Shown here: positions 1 to 8,640 of the stretch, in pieces
Layout of the letters: every line of letters begins with the position of its first letter
Position numbering within the stretch: position 1 is the stretch's first letter
Assembly: GCA_017397655.1 (NCBI GenBank)
Contig: JAFQIG010000088.1
Coordinates: 1-42,609, forward strand
Direction: 5' to 3'
DNA: 42,609 nt
Source of the DNA: Clostridia bacterium
GTDB taxonomy: Bacteria > Bacillota > Clostridia > Oscillospirales > Acutalibacteraceae
The notes under the pieces: model-generated
Told to the model about the DNA's origin: nothing
What the model saw: the letters and a program-made list of their open reading frames with translations, nothing else
Database searches by the model: none
Translations under genes and position numbers: made by a program

Positions 1-295
<295 letters not shown>

Positions 296-319
296 CTATT
301 ACAATATAAATTGTACGAA

Positions 320-335
320 TTGAATACGAATTCAA
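320..335. promoter_or_regulatory. Candidate operator in the oxidoreductase leader
   Basis: TTGAAT and ATTCAA form perfect 6-base arms around a 4-base centre. The site lies just downstream of the inferred start point near 338, where a bound repressor would block RNA polymerase. A second inverted repeat (ACAAT/ATTGT arms, 301-314) follows. The regulator is unknown. Confidence 0.35.
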
Positions 336-344
336 CCACTTGAC

Positions 345-373
345 ATTTTAGCACATTTGATCTCCGATGTAAA
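345..373 (-). promoter_or_regulatory. Sigma-A promoter of the pyruvate:ferredoxin oxidoreductase gene
   Basis: Read leftward, TTTACA (368-373) and TAAAAT (345-350) are separated by exactly 17 bases. Transcription would start near 338, leaving a leader of about 70 bases before the ATG at 265. Assigned by consensus only. Confidence 0.55.
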
Positions 374-488
374 GAGATGAAAGACGAAATGTTGACGAAT
401 TTTCGTTCACTTTTCAATTAATTTTTGTTATTGAAGATAAATTTTGTGATTCTGACATAGATATAGTAATAAAAAAGGGGGCATTTAT

Positions 489-1277
489 GTGTTCAGCGTA
501 ATAGAGATTGTGGATAATAAGAGGGGGAAGCTGTTTTTTCCGTTTATACGAAAACCTCCGGAGCTTTTAAAGGTTGCTGTAAAAGACGGTGCACCGTATT
601 TTAAAATCAAAGTGCAAAAATATAAAAAGATTCCATGGGACGATATTCTTTATATGGCAGGAAGATGTGCATCAAACGTGATTGTTGATGAAAAAATAGA
701 GTTGCCTTTTGACTTGAACGTTCGTCGTTTTGTTCCCGAGATACTGCCGATGAAAATCTTATTTAACACCGTGCATGACCTTTTGGATTTTTTAAATATC
801 AAAAAAGCCATAATCGGTATAAATGATCCTGATGCAAAATACTGTGATTTCATAGCTTTGATGGTTCGCTATTGTTCAGAGATAAGAGTCCTGACATATA
901 ATAACCAAAAATATGAAGATGTGTGTTTGCAAATTTTTGACGAATACGGGTTGAGCGTGATTCTGACGGAAGTTACCGATTCTTTGAAAAAATGCGATTA
1001 TATTATTTCTGAAAAATCGACTGATGAATCGATTACCTTTTCACTTTACGGAAAAGATGACAGCCGAATGTGCGCAGAGGTGATTAATCTGCCGCCTGTC
1101 TACAGTCAGAAGCTTCCTGAAGGCGTTGGTGAGCTTACGTTTGCATCGGCACTTTATGAGCTGTGCGGTGTAAAAAGACTCGGCAAATTGCGTTATTCCG
1201 GCATATTTGTCGACGGTAAATATTGTTTTATCAATGAAATTGAAAATAATTCAAAAGTTTTATTCGGAACAGTTTGA
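489..1277 (+). CDS. Conserved-looking hypothetical protein upstream of spoIVB
   Basis: This 262-residue protein is not recognised. Translation starts at GTG 489, with a run of G at 476-481 seven bases upstream; the ATG at 487 is out of frame and stops after four codons. The product appears soluble and cytosolic, with no signal peptide or clear membrane segment. Its middle (about residues 95-160) alternates hydrophobic strands and helices, including IIGINDPDAKYCDF and EIRVLTYNN, which hints at a Rossmann-like alpha/beta fold without a nucleotide-binding glycine motif. It ends in a strong terminator before spoIVB, so the two are probably separate transcripts. Its place beside a sporulation gene makes a sporulation role possible, but nothing in the sequence proves it. 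Confidence 0.8.
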   Translation: MFSVIEIVDNKRGKLFFPFIRKPPELLKVAVKDGAPYFKIKVQKYKKIPWDDILYMAGRCASNVIVDEKIELPFDLNVRRFVPEILPMKILFNTVHDLLDFLNIKKAIIGINDPDAKYCDFIALMVRYCSEIRVLTYNNQKYEDVCLQIFDEYGLSVILTEVTDSLKKCDYIISEKSTDESITFSLYGKDDSRMCAEVINLPPVYSQKLPEGVGELTFASALYELCGVKRLGKLRYSGIFVDGKYCFINEIENNSKVLFGTV

Positions 1278-1297
1278 CTCGGCGCTTGCCGAGTTTT
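1277..1297 (+). terminator. Intrinsic terminator
   Basis: Seven-base-pair stem ACTCGGC/GCCGAGT with a GCTT loop followed by T residues. It begins at the stop codon of the preceding gene and separates it from spoIVB. Confidence 0.8.
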
Positions 1298-1384
1298 ACT
1301 ATCTGTCTTTAATTTTACCGCAAATAAAAGACGTAAGATCGGCTAAATTATAAAGGCGATCGCAATTTATACAGGAGGTGAAAT

Positions 1385-2572
1385 ATGAGAAAAATTATAA
1401 GAGCTGTGGCAATTCTTTTGTCACTGTCAAGTGTCTTTGCTTTTGGCGGTGTTGCATATGGAGATTTTCTGATAAGGGACAAGTTGTGTGTTGTTGACAG
1501 ACGAGATGTATTTCTGCCGCCCTTGTACAGCGGCGTTTTGTCGGTTGAAGCGGTAAATGCTGTTGACACCGAAGACGGGACACTTTCATATGATATAAGA
1601 CTGCTTAACTCTGTTTATGTCAAAAAAGTTGAAATCGAGAATACTGACAGAAAGTATGTCACACCTCTCGGCAGTGCCTTCGGAATCAAGATATATACCG
1701 ATGGTGTTATTGTCGTAAAGACGGATGCGGTTTCGACAAAAGACGGCTTTGTATCACCTGCACAAAAGGCAGGTATCAGACAAGGCGACATTATATTGGA
1801 GATTGACGGCAAGAAGGTAATGACAAACAGAGAAGTTTCCGAACTGTTTGTAAAAAGCAAGGGCGTTTCTATGAGCGTTAAGGTAAAACGTGAGAGCGCC
1901 GTATTCACGACAGAACTTAAAACGGTTTATTCAGAGACAGACGGCAGATACAGAGCAGGCATCTGGGTCAGAGACAGCTCGGCAGGCATCGGCACGCTGA
2001 CCTGTTATGATGATGACAGCGGTATGTTCTGCGGTCTCGGGCACGCAGTATGCGATGTTGATACGGGACAGGTGCTTTCTTTATCAGACGGAGAAGCTGT
2101 AGATGCCGTCATAAAAGGCAGCTATAAAAGTAAAGCGGGAAATCCGGGTGAGCTGTGCGGTGTTTTCGGGGATTATTCTATAGGCAGACTGACATCAAAC
2201 AGCAGAACCGGTGTTTACGGAATATCGGATTCGATAACATCTTCCTTTGATGAAACGCCTGTTGCAATGCACTATGAGGTGCAAGAGGGCGATGCTTATA
2301 TTATTTCCGAAATAAATGAAAACGGACCGCAGAAATTTGATGCAAAAATTATCAGACTTTTCGGTAACAGTGATTCACAGGAAAAGAATCTTGTCATAGA
2401 GATTACGGATGAGGATCTGATCAACGAAACAGGCGGTATAGTACAGGGAATGTCAGGCTCGCCGATAATACAGAACGGTATGCTTGTAGGTGCCGTGACT
2501 CATGTTCTGGTAAACGACCCGACTAAGGGATACGGCATATTTGCGGAGAATATGCTGGATACCGTTAAGTGA
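1385..2572 (+). CDS. spoIVB: SpoIVB serine peptidase (family S55)
   Basis: SpoIVB is made in the forespore late in sporulation and signals across the inter-membrane space to activate pro-sigma-K processing by SpoIVFB. The protein has an N-terminal membrane anchor or signal (residues 1-24), a PDZ domain (about 95-170, with a QKAGIRQGDIILEIDG core) and a C-terminal S55 peptidase domain. Histidine 220 in GLGHA and serine 357 in GMSGSP match the conserved catalytic positions; Asp 342 lies 15 residues before the serine, as in the Bacillus enzyme. At 395 residues it is near the usual length. AGGAGGTG lies directly before the ATG. A forespore promoter is expected upstream; I see only a weak sigma-G-like match around 1320-1350. 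Proof that the host is a spore former lineage. Confidence 0.95.
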   Translation: MRKIIRAVAILLSLSSVFAFGGVAYGDFLIRDKLCVVDRRDVFLPPLYSGVLSVEAVNAVDTEDGTLSYDIRLLNSVYVKKVEIENTDRKYVTPLGSAFGIKIYTDGVIVVKTDAVSTKDGFVSPAQKAGIRQGDIILEIDGKKVMTNREVSELFVKSKGVSMSVKVKRESAVFTTELKTVYSETDGRYRAGIWVRDSSAGIGTLTCYDDDSGMFCGLGHAVCDVDTGQVLSLSDGEAVDAVIKGSYKSKAGNPGELCGVFGDYSIGRLTSNSRTGVYGISDSITSSFDETPVAMHYEVQEGDAYIISEINENGPQKFDAKIIRLFGNSDSQEKNLVIEITDEDLINETGGIVQGMSGSPIIQNGMLVGAVTHVLVNDPTKGYGIFAENMLDTVK

Positions 2573-2593
2573 TCAGATTTTGATGTAAACATT

Positions 2594-2628
2594 GAGGTTG
2601 TAATTAGTGTTACAGCCTCTTTCTTTTT
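2594..2628 (+). terminator. Intrinsic terminator after spoIVB
   Basis: Ten-base-pair stem GAGGTTGTAA/TTACAGCCTC (one G-T pair) with a 6-base loop, followed by TTTCTTTTT. Confidence 0.8.
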
Positions 2629-2699
2629 GGTTTATTATGTGTTATTCTCAAACGGTGAATAAATCGTTAGCGTCGGTTTTAGATTAAAAAATTTTGTTT

Positions 2700-2721
2700 A
2701 ATTAATAATACTTTATTAATT
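2700..2721. promoter_or_regulatory. Perfect palindromic operator candidate
   Basis: Nine-base arms AATTAATAA and TTATTAATT flank a TACT centre. The site ends three bases before the -35 box of the catabolic operon, a placement typical of an activator or of a repressor overlapping polymerase contacts. No regulator gene lies in the operon. Confidence 0.55.
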
Positions 2722-2724
2722 GGA

Positions 2725-2753
2725 TTGATTTTGTATTATGAAAGTTATATAAT
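2725..2753 (+). promoter_or_regulatory. Sigma-A promoter of the catabolic operon
   Basis: TTGATT (2725-2730), 17-base spacer, TATAAT (2748-2753). Transcription would begin near 2760, so the first gene must start at ATG 2779 rather than at any upstream codon. Confidence 0.8.
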
Positions 2754-2778
2754 ACAGAAAAAGTATGAGGTGATTCAG

Positions 2779-3633
2779 ATGATTTACGGTAAAGGTTATG
2801 TTGTTTTTAAGAAAATACTCTTTTTAATTTCTGCAATCGCTCTGTTGATTGTGCGTTTTGATGAAAGAAATCTTCCGTCACCCGACGGTGCCGAGGTTAT
2901 TGCAAAGAATACTTATGTTCTTTATGACTACACCGTGTCGTCTCAAGGTGTTACCAATGACGGCGAATTCTTTTATTTCAGCGGCAATGAAACGCTCGGT
3001 AAAGCTGATATGGAATCGGGTGATATTTATCTTATCAATGTTGATGCGATTCCGCAGGTGCTGAAAGACAGAGGCTGTAACCATATCGGAGGATTGAGTT
3101 ATTTTAACGGATATGTATATGCGGCGATTGAGGATGGCCCCGATTATCTTAACTCTTTTATTGCTCTGTACGATGCTGATACGCTTGAGTATTCGGGTAC
3201 ATATTACGAATTACCGCACGAGCTGCATCTTGAAGGTGTGCCGTGGTGTGCGGTTGATGTTGAGCGGAATTACCTGTATACTGCTGAATGGAGCAATGCT
3301 GAGGTTCTCAATGTTTTCTCTCTCGATAATATGGGTCTTGTAAAGACAATTCCTCTTTCTGAGAGAATTGACAGAATACAAGGTGCCGAGCTTTATGACG
3401 GCAAGCTTTATATGTCTTGTGACGAAGAAAATGACTTGAAACGCATTTTTACTCTTGATGTTGAGACAGGCGAAGTGGAAGTCTTATTTACAAGAAATGT
3501 CGGTAAGGTATTTGAAGCGGAAGACATTACCGTTTATACCGACGATGACGGAGAGCTCATTATCTGTGTGCTTGACAGGGGCGAGCGTCGTATGAGCAAT
3601 AATCTTACTTTTTATAAGTGTACACAAAACTGA
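2779..3633 (+). CDS. Membrane-anchored beta-propeller-like protein
   Basis: First gene of the operon, 284 residues. An N-terminal hydrophobic helix after KK (about residues 11-25) should act as an uncleaved anchor or signal, putting the rest outside the cell. The body is made of repeated strand units with short Gly/Asn/Asp turns (for example FFYFSGNETLGKADMESGDIY, SYFNGYVYAAIEDG, YLYTAEWSNAEVLNVFSLD, ELYDGKLYMSCDEE), as in YncE-like or glutamine-cyclotransferase-like propellers. No catalytic residues are recognised, so it may bind a ligand or substrate. GAGGTG lies six bases before ATG 2779; an upstream in-frame start at 2725 overlaps the promoter and is rejected. The propeller fold is inferred from the repeat pattern alone. 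Confidence 0.8.
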   Translation: MIYGKGYVVFKKILFLISAIALLIVRFDERNLPSPDGAEVIAKNTYVLYDYTVSSQGVTNDGEFFYFSGNETLGKADMESGDIYLINVDAIPQVLKDRGCNHIGGLSYFNGYVYAAIEDGPDYLNSFIALYDADTLEYSGTYYELPHELHLEGVPWCAVDVERNYLYTAEWSNAEVLNVFSLDNMGLVKTIPLSERIDRIQGAELYDGKLYMSCDEENDLKRIFTLDVETGEVEVLFTRNVGKVFEAEDITVYTDDDGELIICVLDRGERRMSNNLTFYKCTQN

Positions 3634-3651
3634 ATTTTGAGGAGAAAGGCT

Positions 3652-4356
3652 ATGTCGGATTATGCACAGCTTGCAAAAAATAATGTTGACTCCGAAAATC
3701 AGTTAAAAGATTCGGATATTGTACGGTTTTACAATCCGAGCGGTAAAGGTGTTCGTGTGATGTTTGTCGGAAATTCCATGACTTTGCACGGCATAAAAGA
3801 AGATATCGGCTGGCATATTGAGTGCGGTATGGCTGCGTCCTGTCCTGAAAATGATTATGTCCACTTGATGATGAAAGAGATTGACAGGCTGTCGGTTGAT
3901 GCATCATACTGTATATGTCAGGTTGCACAATGGGAATGTAATTATGCAAGCGACGAAGTGTTTTGTGAACAGATACAGAACGCGCGCAGCTTTTCTGCCG
4001 ATATTATTATTTTCAGAGCAATTGAAAACTGTCCGACAAGAGGTTTTGAAGCTTCTGTGTTTATGTCTCAACTTCATAAACTCTTGTCGTATCTTGACAG
4101 AGATAATAAAGCAAAGATTGTTATGACAACGGGATTCTGGAGACATCCGGGCGATGATGTGATTATTGAGTATGCAAATAAAAACAAATTGCCTCTTGTG
4201 TTGCTCGGCGATCTCGGCGATCTTGACGAAATGAAGGCATTGGGTCTTTTTGAACATATAGGAGTTGCAAATCATCCCGGTGACCTCGGTATGAGGTGTA
4301 TGGCTGACAGAATAATGTCAGAGGTAAAAAAAGTATTTGTGATGGTGAAATTATGA
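3652..4356 (+). CDS. SGNH/GDSL-type hydrolase-like protein
   Basis: This 234-residue cytosolic protein has the features of the SGNH hydrolase superfamily, whose members are esterases, deacetylases or lipases. Block I is VMFVGNSMTLHG with serine 42 as nucleophile; the C-terminal block is HPGDLGM with histidine near 208. The block II glycine and block III asparagine are less obvious, so activity is inferred. The start is ATG 3652 behind GGAGAAAGG; the TTG 15 bases upstream lies before that site and is rejected. It follows the propeller gene by 18 bases and overlaps the GH32-like gene by 4 bases (ATGA), which implies translational coupling. In this operon it could remove an ester or acyl group from the sugar-like substrate. 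Confidence 0.8.
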   Translation: MSDYAQLAKNNVDSENQLKDSDIVRFYNPSGKGVRVMFVGNSMTLHGIKEDIGWHIECGMAASCPENDYVHLMMKEIDRLSVDASYCICQVAQWECNYASDEVFCEQIQNARSFSADIIIFRAIENCPTRGFEASVFMSQLHKLLSYLDRDNKAKIVMTTGFWRHPGDDVIIEYANKNKLPLVLLGDLGDLDEMKALGLFEHIGVANHPGDLGMRCMADRIMSEVKKVFVMVKL

Positions 4357-5870
4357 AAGAATTAATTACTGCTGTAAGAAAATATCGTGATAAAATGTTA
4401 AACGACCCGCACAGACCCACATATCATTTTGCGATTCCCGACGATAACGGTCTGCCCGGAGATCCTAACGGTGCATTTTTTGCTGACGGCGTGTATCATC
4501 TGATGTATCTTTATCGTAATTCTTCAACCGATGCATTTCATTGGGGTCATATTTCATCAGTCGATCTTCTTCATTGGCGCAGTCATCCTGATGCATTAAC
4601 CGCGTGTAATGATGAGGGATGCTTCAGCGGTGGAGCTTTCCTTTATGATGACGGCAGAGCATACCTGTCATTCTGGAAATTCAGGTCAAAAGATCCGAAC
4701 GGTGATAACGGTGGTATCGCAATAGCTTGTGCCGATCCTCCGTATGAAAAATGGGAACGTATTACACCCATTGCAATCGAGGGAAGCGAAAGGATATGGG
4801 GTACCGTTGATATTGAAATTGACGGGAAAATCCGTCATATCTCCTGCGCAGATCCCGGCAATATCTGGAAGATGAACGGTCGTTACTATATGCAGACAGG
4901 TAACAAATGTGTTCTTGATGCGTATGGCAGAGATGAGAATTCCGAAACCTGTTATAAAGGTGACTGGACAGATCTTTTTGTATCGGATGATCTTAAAGAA
5001 TGGAAGTTCGTCAGACGCTTTTATGAAAACACGCACAACGGAGACGATTGGCCTGACGAGACCGAGGATGATATGTGTCCGAGTCTTCTGCCGCTTTATG
5101 ACAGCGAAGAAAACGGTAAGCTTACCGATAAGTATCTGCAGCTTTTTATATCTCATAACAAGGGCTGTCAGTATTACATAGGGACTCTGAACGGTGAGCG
5201 GTTCATACCCGAGCAGCACGGCAGAATGTCCCGAAAGGACAATGCGTTTTTTGCTCCCGAAGCATTGATCGATGACAAAAACAGACAAATAATGTGGGCG
5301 TGGCTTCTTGATGATCCGAAAGACTGCTTTGCTCGCTACGGCTGGAGCGGTGTCTATTCGTTTCCGCGCAATGTCTGGTTCGAAAACAATCAGCTTCATA
5401 TGGCACCGGTCAGTGAGTTGTCGGCTCTTGAATATAACAAAAAAATTCCTGTAATTGATGATAATAATGTTGTTTCCGTCAATAACGGAGAAGTATTCAG
5501 ACTACGTGCAAGGATTGATGTTTCTGCCGATAATAAATTCGGTTTCAGCGTCAGATGTTCCGAGGACGGTAGCATTCATACAGATATTTATTATGATAAA
5601 GAGAGCAAAATGCTTGTCTTTGATGCAACAAACAGCGGTTCTGACGGTTGGAGAATCAAGGAAGAAGCTCCGATAGTGCTCGAGGATAACATTCTTGATA
5701 TAGATATTTTTGTTGATAAGTCTGTTGTTGAAGTTTACGCTAACAAAAAACAGGCGATTTGTCGCCGTGTTTATCCTGAAGTCAAGGCAGAAATTGTCAG
5801 GTTAATCGGAGAAAAATCAGCGGTAACGGAGATTGAAGTCAGCGATATGGCACCGACTAATTTATATTAA
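4353..5870 (+). CDS. GH32-like five-bladed propeller glycosidase homologue
   Basis: This 505-residue protein resembles family GH32 (fructosidases, clan GH-J): an N-terminal five-bladed propeller (about 20-350) and a C-terminal beta-sandwich (about 365-500). GDPNG carries the expected nucleophile Asp 37, FSGGAFLYDDG matches the FSG block, and CADPGNIW gives the transition-state Asp 167 of the usual RDP motif. At the ECP motif the sequence is DMCPSLL, so the usual acid/base glutamate is methionine 241. APEALIDDKNRQIMWAWL and YSFPRNVWFENNQLHMAP fit the family. There is no signal peptide, so the substrate must reach the cytoplasm. It may be a variant hydrolase or phosphorylase, or inactive. The start overlaps the previous stop by 4 bases. 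Confidence 0.82.
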   Translation: MKELITAVRKYRDKMLNDPHRPTYHFAIPDDNGLPGDPNGAFFADGVYHLMYLYRNSSTDAFHWGHISSVDLLHWRSHPDALTACNDEGCFSGGAFLYDDGRAYLSFWKFRSKDPNGDNGGIAIACADPPYEKWERITPIAIEGSERIWGTVDIEIDGKIRHISCADPGNIWKMNGRYYMQTGNKCVLDAYGRDENSETCYKGDWTDLFVSDDLKEWKFVRRFYENTHNGDDWPDETEDDMCPSLLPLYDSEENGKLTDKYLQLFISHNKGCQYYIGTLNGERFIPEQHGRMSRKDNAFFAPEALIDDKNRQIMWAWLLDDPKDCFARYGWSGVYSFPRNVWFENNQLHMAPVSELSALEYNKKIPVIDDNNVVSVNNGEVFRLRARIDVSADNKFGFSVRCSEDGSIHTDIYYDKESKMLVFDATNSGSDGWRIKEEAPIVLEDNILDIDIFVDKSVVEVYANKKQAICRRVYPEVKAEIVRLIGEKSAVTEIEVSDMAPTNLY

Positions 5871-5882
5871 GGAGCTTTTGTT

Positions 5883-7571
5883 ATGAGAACATTAAATTAT
5901 AAGGCAGATTTATGTGTTGTAGGCGGCGGAATGTCGGGTTTATGCTGCGCTGTTGCTGCAGCACGTCACAGTATAAAAACCGTACTTGTGCATGACCGTC
6001 ATGTACTCGGCGGTAACGCTTCAAGTGAGATCAGAATGCACATTTGCGGAGCACACGGTGAGGATAACAGGGAAACGGGCATTATCGAAGAAATAATGCT
6101 TGAGAACTTTTATCAGAATCCGAATCATAAATATCCCCTTTGGGACAGCGTACTGTATGAAAAGGCTATGGCGGAAGAGAATCTGACTCTTCTTCTGAAC
6201 ACAAGCTGTTTTGATGCAGTAACGGAGAACGATACCGTCAGAAGTATAAAAGCTTGGCAGTCGAACGCTGAAACTTTTCATGTGATTGAAGCAAAGTATT
6301 ATGCTGACTGCTCGGGAGACAGCATACTTGCACCGCTTTCGGGTGCTTTGTACCGTTACGGCAGAGAGGCAAAGGCTGAGTTTAATGAGTCAATTCCTCC
6401 CGAAACCGCCGATAAAAAGACAATGGGAATGAGCTGTCTGTTCCAGATAAGAGAAACAGATCATAAGGTAGAGTACACTCCTCCCGAATGGGCATATAAG
6501 TACGAAACTGATGCTGATCTTCCGTACAAAGATCACACTAAATGGAATAATTTCTGGTGGATCGAAATCGGCGGTGAATGGGATTGTATCCACGATACCG
6601 ACAGATGCCGTGACGAGCTTTTAAAGATCGCTTACGGTGTATGGGATCATATGAAAAATTACGGTGATCACGATGTAGACAACTGGGAGCTTGAATGGAT
6701 CGGATTTTTGCCGGGTAAAAGAGAAAGCCGTCGTTATGTCGGAGAGTACACGGTTACTCAGAACGATGTTGAGGCAGAGGGCAGGTTTGACGATATAGTC
6801 GCTTACGGCGGATGGACAATGGACGATCACTTCCCCGAAGGCTTTTATTATACTGCAGGTCATCCTACAATTTATCATCCTGCACCGCATCCGTGGGGTA
6901 TTCCGCTTCGCTGTATGATTTCAAAGAATATCAAGAACCTTACTTTTGCAGGCAGAAACATCAGCGTTACTCATGCGGCACTCAGCTCTTCAAGAGTTAT
7001 GGCTACCTGCGCAATACTCGGACAGGCTCTCGGTACGGCAGTAGCTCAGGCTGTTTGTGACAATACGGATATAAGAAAAATTAATATTGAAAAGCTTCAG
7101 AACACGCTGATGGACGATGACTGTTACATTCCGTGGCACGACCGAAAGGTATCTGATCTGACTTCGTCTGCAGATTGTAGCGAAGAAGTGGTTCGCAACG
7201 GCAAATACCGCGGTGAAGATAACTGCGTAAAGCTGTCAGAGGGTGACGAAATTGTTTACACATTCGATAAAGATGTAAAGATCAGCGAAATTCGACTTGT
7301 TTTTGATAGTGATCTCAACAGAAAATACCAGAATATGCCGTGCAATTTTCCGCTTGAACAACCGAGGTATAAGCTACCCGAAACACTTGCAGAGTCTTAT
7401 AAAATCATCGCAAAGAATAAAAACGGCGATATAAAAGCGATTGAAATAAACAGCAATCATCAGCGCTTTGTAAGGCATTTTGTTGATTGGGAAGTATATG
7501 AAATTCGCTTTATGCCGCAAAAAACTCACGGATGCGAGCATTTCAGAATTTTCGGTTTTGAAATAAACTGA
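5883..7571 (+). CDS. FAD-dependent oxidoreductase with C-terminal beta-sandwich-like domain
   Basis: A 562-residue flavoprotein of the FAD_oxidored type (Pfam PF12831-like). The dinucleotide-binding motif VVGGGMSGLCCAVAAA is at residues 12-27, followed by the family block VLGGNASSEIRMHICGAHG. FAGRNISVTHAALSSSRVMATCAILGQA closes the FAD domain (about residue 360). Residues about 430-562 look like a separate all-beta module (EIVYTFDKDVKISEIRLVFD, then VRHFVDWEVYEIRF), resembling discoidin-like sandwiches found in carbohydrate-related proteins. No signal peptide. It starts 13 bases after the GH32-like gene behind AAGGAG. It probably oxidises a hydroxyl of the operon's substrate; the substrate is unknown. 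Confidence 0.87.
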   Translation: MRTLNYKADLCVVGGGMSGLCCAVAAARHSIKTVLVHDRHVLGGNASSEIRMHICGAHGEDNRETGIIEEIMLENFYQNPNHKYPLWDSVLYEKAMAEENLTLLLNTSCFDAVTENDTVRSIKAWQSNAETFHVIEAKYYADCSGDSILAPLSGALYRYGREAKAEFNESIPPETADKKTMGMSCLFQIRETDHKVEYTPPEWAYKYETDADLPYKDHTKWNNFWWIEIGGEWDCIHDTDRCRDELLKIAYGVWDHMKNYGDHDVDNWELEWIGFLPGKRESRRYVGEYTVTQNDVEAEGRFDDIVAYGGWTMDDHFPEGFYYTAGHPTIYHPAPHPWGIPLRCMISKNIKNLTFAGRNISVTHAALSSSRVMATCAILGQALGTAVAQAVCDNTDIRKINIEKLQNTLMDDDCYIPWHDRKVSDLTSSADCSEEVVRNGKYRGEDNCVKLSEGDEIVYTFDKDVKISEIRLVFDSDLNRKYQNMPCNFPLEQPRYKLPETLAESYKIIAKNKNGDIKAIEINSNHQRFVRHFVDWEVYEIRFMPQKTHGCEHFRIFGFEIN

Positions 7572-7590
7572 TTGTATTTTCGGAGGTATT

Positions 7591-8616
7591 ATGAAAGCAG
7601 GGGTTTTCTTTTCTGATAACGATCTTCGTATTATTGATATACCGAAGCCTGTACCGAAGGCTGATGAAGTATTGATAAAGGTAATGGCGTGCGGTATTTG
7701 CGGTACGGATGTACATATTTTCTGCGGAGATGAGGGTTGTTTTCCGACTCCGTCGGGAACGGTTTTGGGACACGAGTTTTCAGGCGTTGTTGAATCTGTC
7801 GGTGCCGATGTAACAAGCTTCAGCCCCGGTGATCGCGTTTGTGTTGATCCGAACAAGCTTTGTAATGAGTGTTTTTACTGCAAAAGCGGTCTTTGTCATT
7901 TTTGTGAGAAAATGATCGGTATCGGTACGGGTGTAAACGGCGGTTTTGCACAGTATTGTGCGGTACCTCAATCGCAGGTATATAAAATTTCAGATACAAC
8001 ATCCTTTGAAGAGGCCGCCATGACTGAGCCGGTTGCTTGCTGTCTGCACGGAATTGATATGTGCAATATTTCCTGCGGTGATACAGTCGCGGTAATCGGC
8101 GGAGGAATGATCGGTATGATTATGCTCCAGCTTGCTAAGCTTTCCGGTGCCGCACGCATTATTATGATTGAGCCTGTGGAGGAAAAGCGTATCAAAGCGG
8201 CAGAGCTCGGTGCGGATATTACAATCGATCCGATTTCCTGCGACGTGAAGGATGAATTGAAAAAACTCGGTGTCGGCAGAATTGCCTGCGTCATTGAATG
8301 TGTCGGAAAAACCGCAACAATGGAACAGGCGATTGAGATAGCAGGCAGAAAGTCCGTTGTAATGCTTTTCGGTCTTACTGCTCCGAATGATGTTATTAAT
8401 ATAAGGCCTTTTGAAATATTCAAAAAAGAGATTGAGCTTAAGGCGTCGTTCATAAATCCTTATACACAGAAAAGAGCGCTTGAATTGATTGACAACAGAC
8501 GTATAGATGTAAGCTCGACTGTTTATTCTGTTGAAAATCTTGAGAGTCTGCCCGTAATTCTTGCCGATTCTTCAAAAAGAGCAAAAGGCAAATTTATTAT
8601 CAGTCCACAATCATAA
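7591..8616 (+). CDS. Zinc-dependent medium-chain alcohol dehydrogenase
   Basis: The 341-residue protein is a complete MDR dehydrogenase of the sorbitol/threonine dehydrogenase type, which oxidises a secondary alcohol with NAD(P). Catalytic zinc ligands are Cys 37, His 61 and Glu 62 (CGICGTD, GHEFSG). The structural zinc lobe has Cys 91, 94, 97 and 105. The Rossmann motif is VAVIGGGMIGMIMLQLA near residues 161-177. The start is ATG 7591 with GGAGG eight bases upstream. It follows the FAD oxidoreductase by 19 bases and precedes the serine dehydratase by 24. Together with the flavoprotein it gives the operon two oxidation steps, fitting polyol or sugar-alcohol breakdown. Confidence 0.92.
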   Translation: MKAGVFFSDNDLRIIDIPKPVPKADEVLIKVMACGICGTDVHIFCGDEGCFPTPSGTVLGHEFSGVVESVGADVTSFSPGDRVCVDPNKLCNECFYCKSGLCHFCEKMIGIGTGVNGGFAQYCAVPQSQVYKISDTTSFEEAAMTEPVACCLHGIDMCNISCGDTVAVIGGGMIGMIMLQLAKLSGAARIIMIEPVEEKRIKAAELGADITIDPISCDVKDELKKLGVGRIACVIECVGKTATMEQAIEIAGRKSVVMLFGLTAPNDVINIRPFEIFKKEIELKASFINPYTQKRALELIDNRRIDVSSTVYSVENLESLPVILADSSKRAKGKFIISPQS

Positions 8617-8640
8617 CAAGAAAGAAAAGGTGAATAACTG

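Noticed and set aside
1320-1350. Sigma-G type promoter before spoIVB
   Set aside because: A GCAAATA and AATTATA pair with about 18 bases between them is only a partial match; expected from biology but too weak to annotate.
2725-2778. Upstream start for the first operon gene
   Set aside because: The extra 18 codons coincide with the -35 and -10 boxes and the inferred transcription start, so they cannot be translated.
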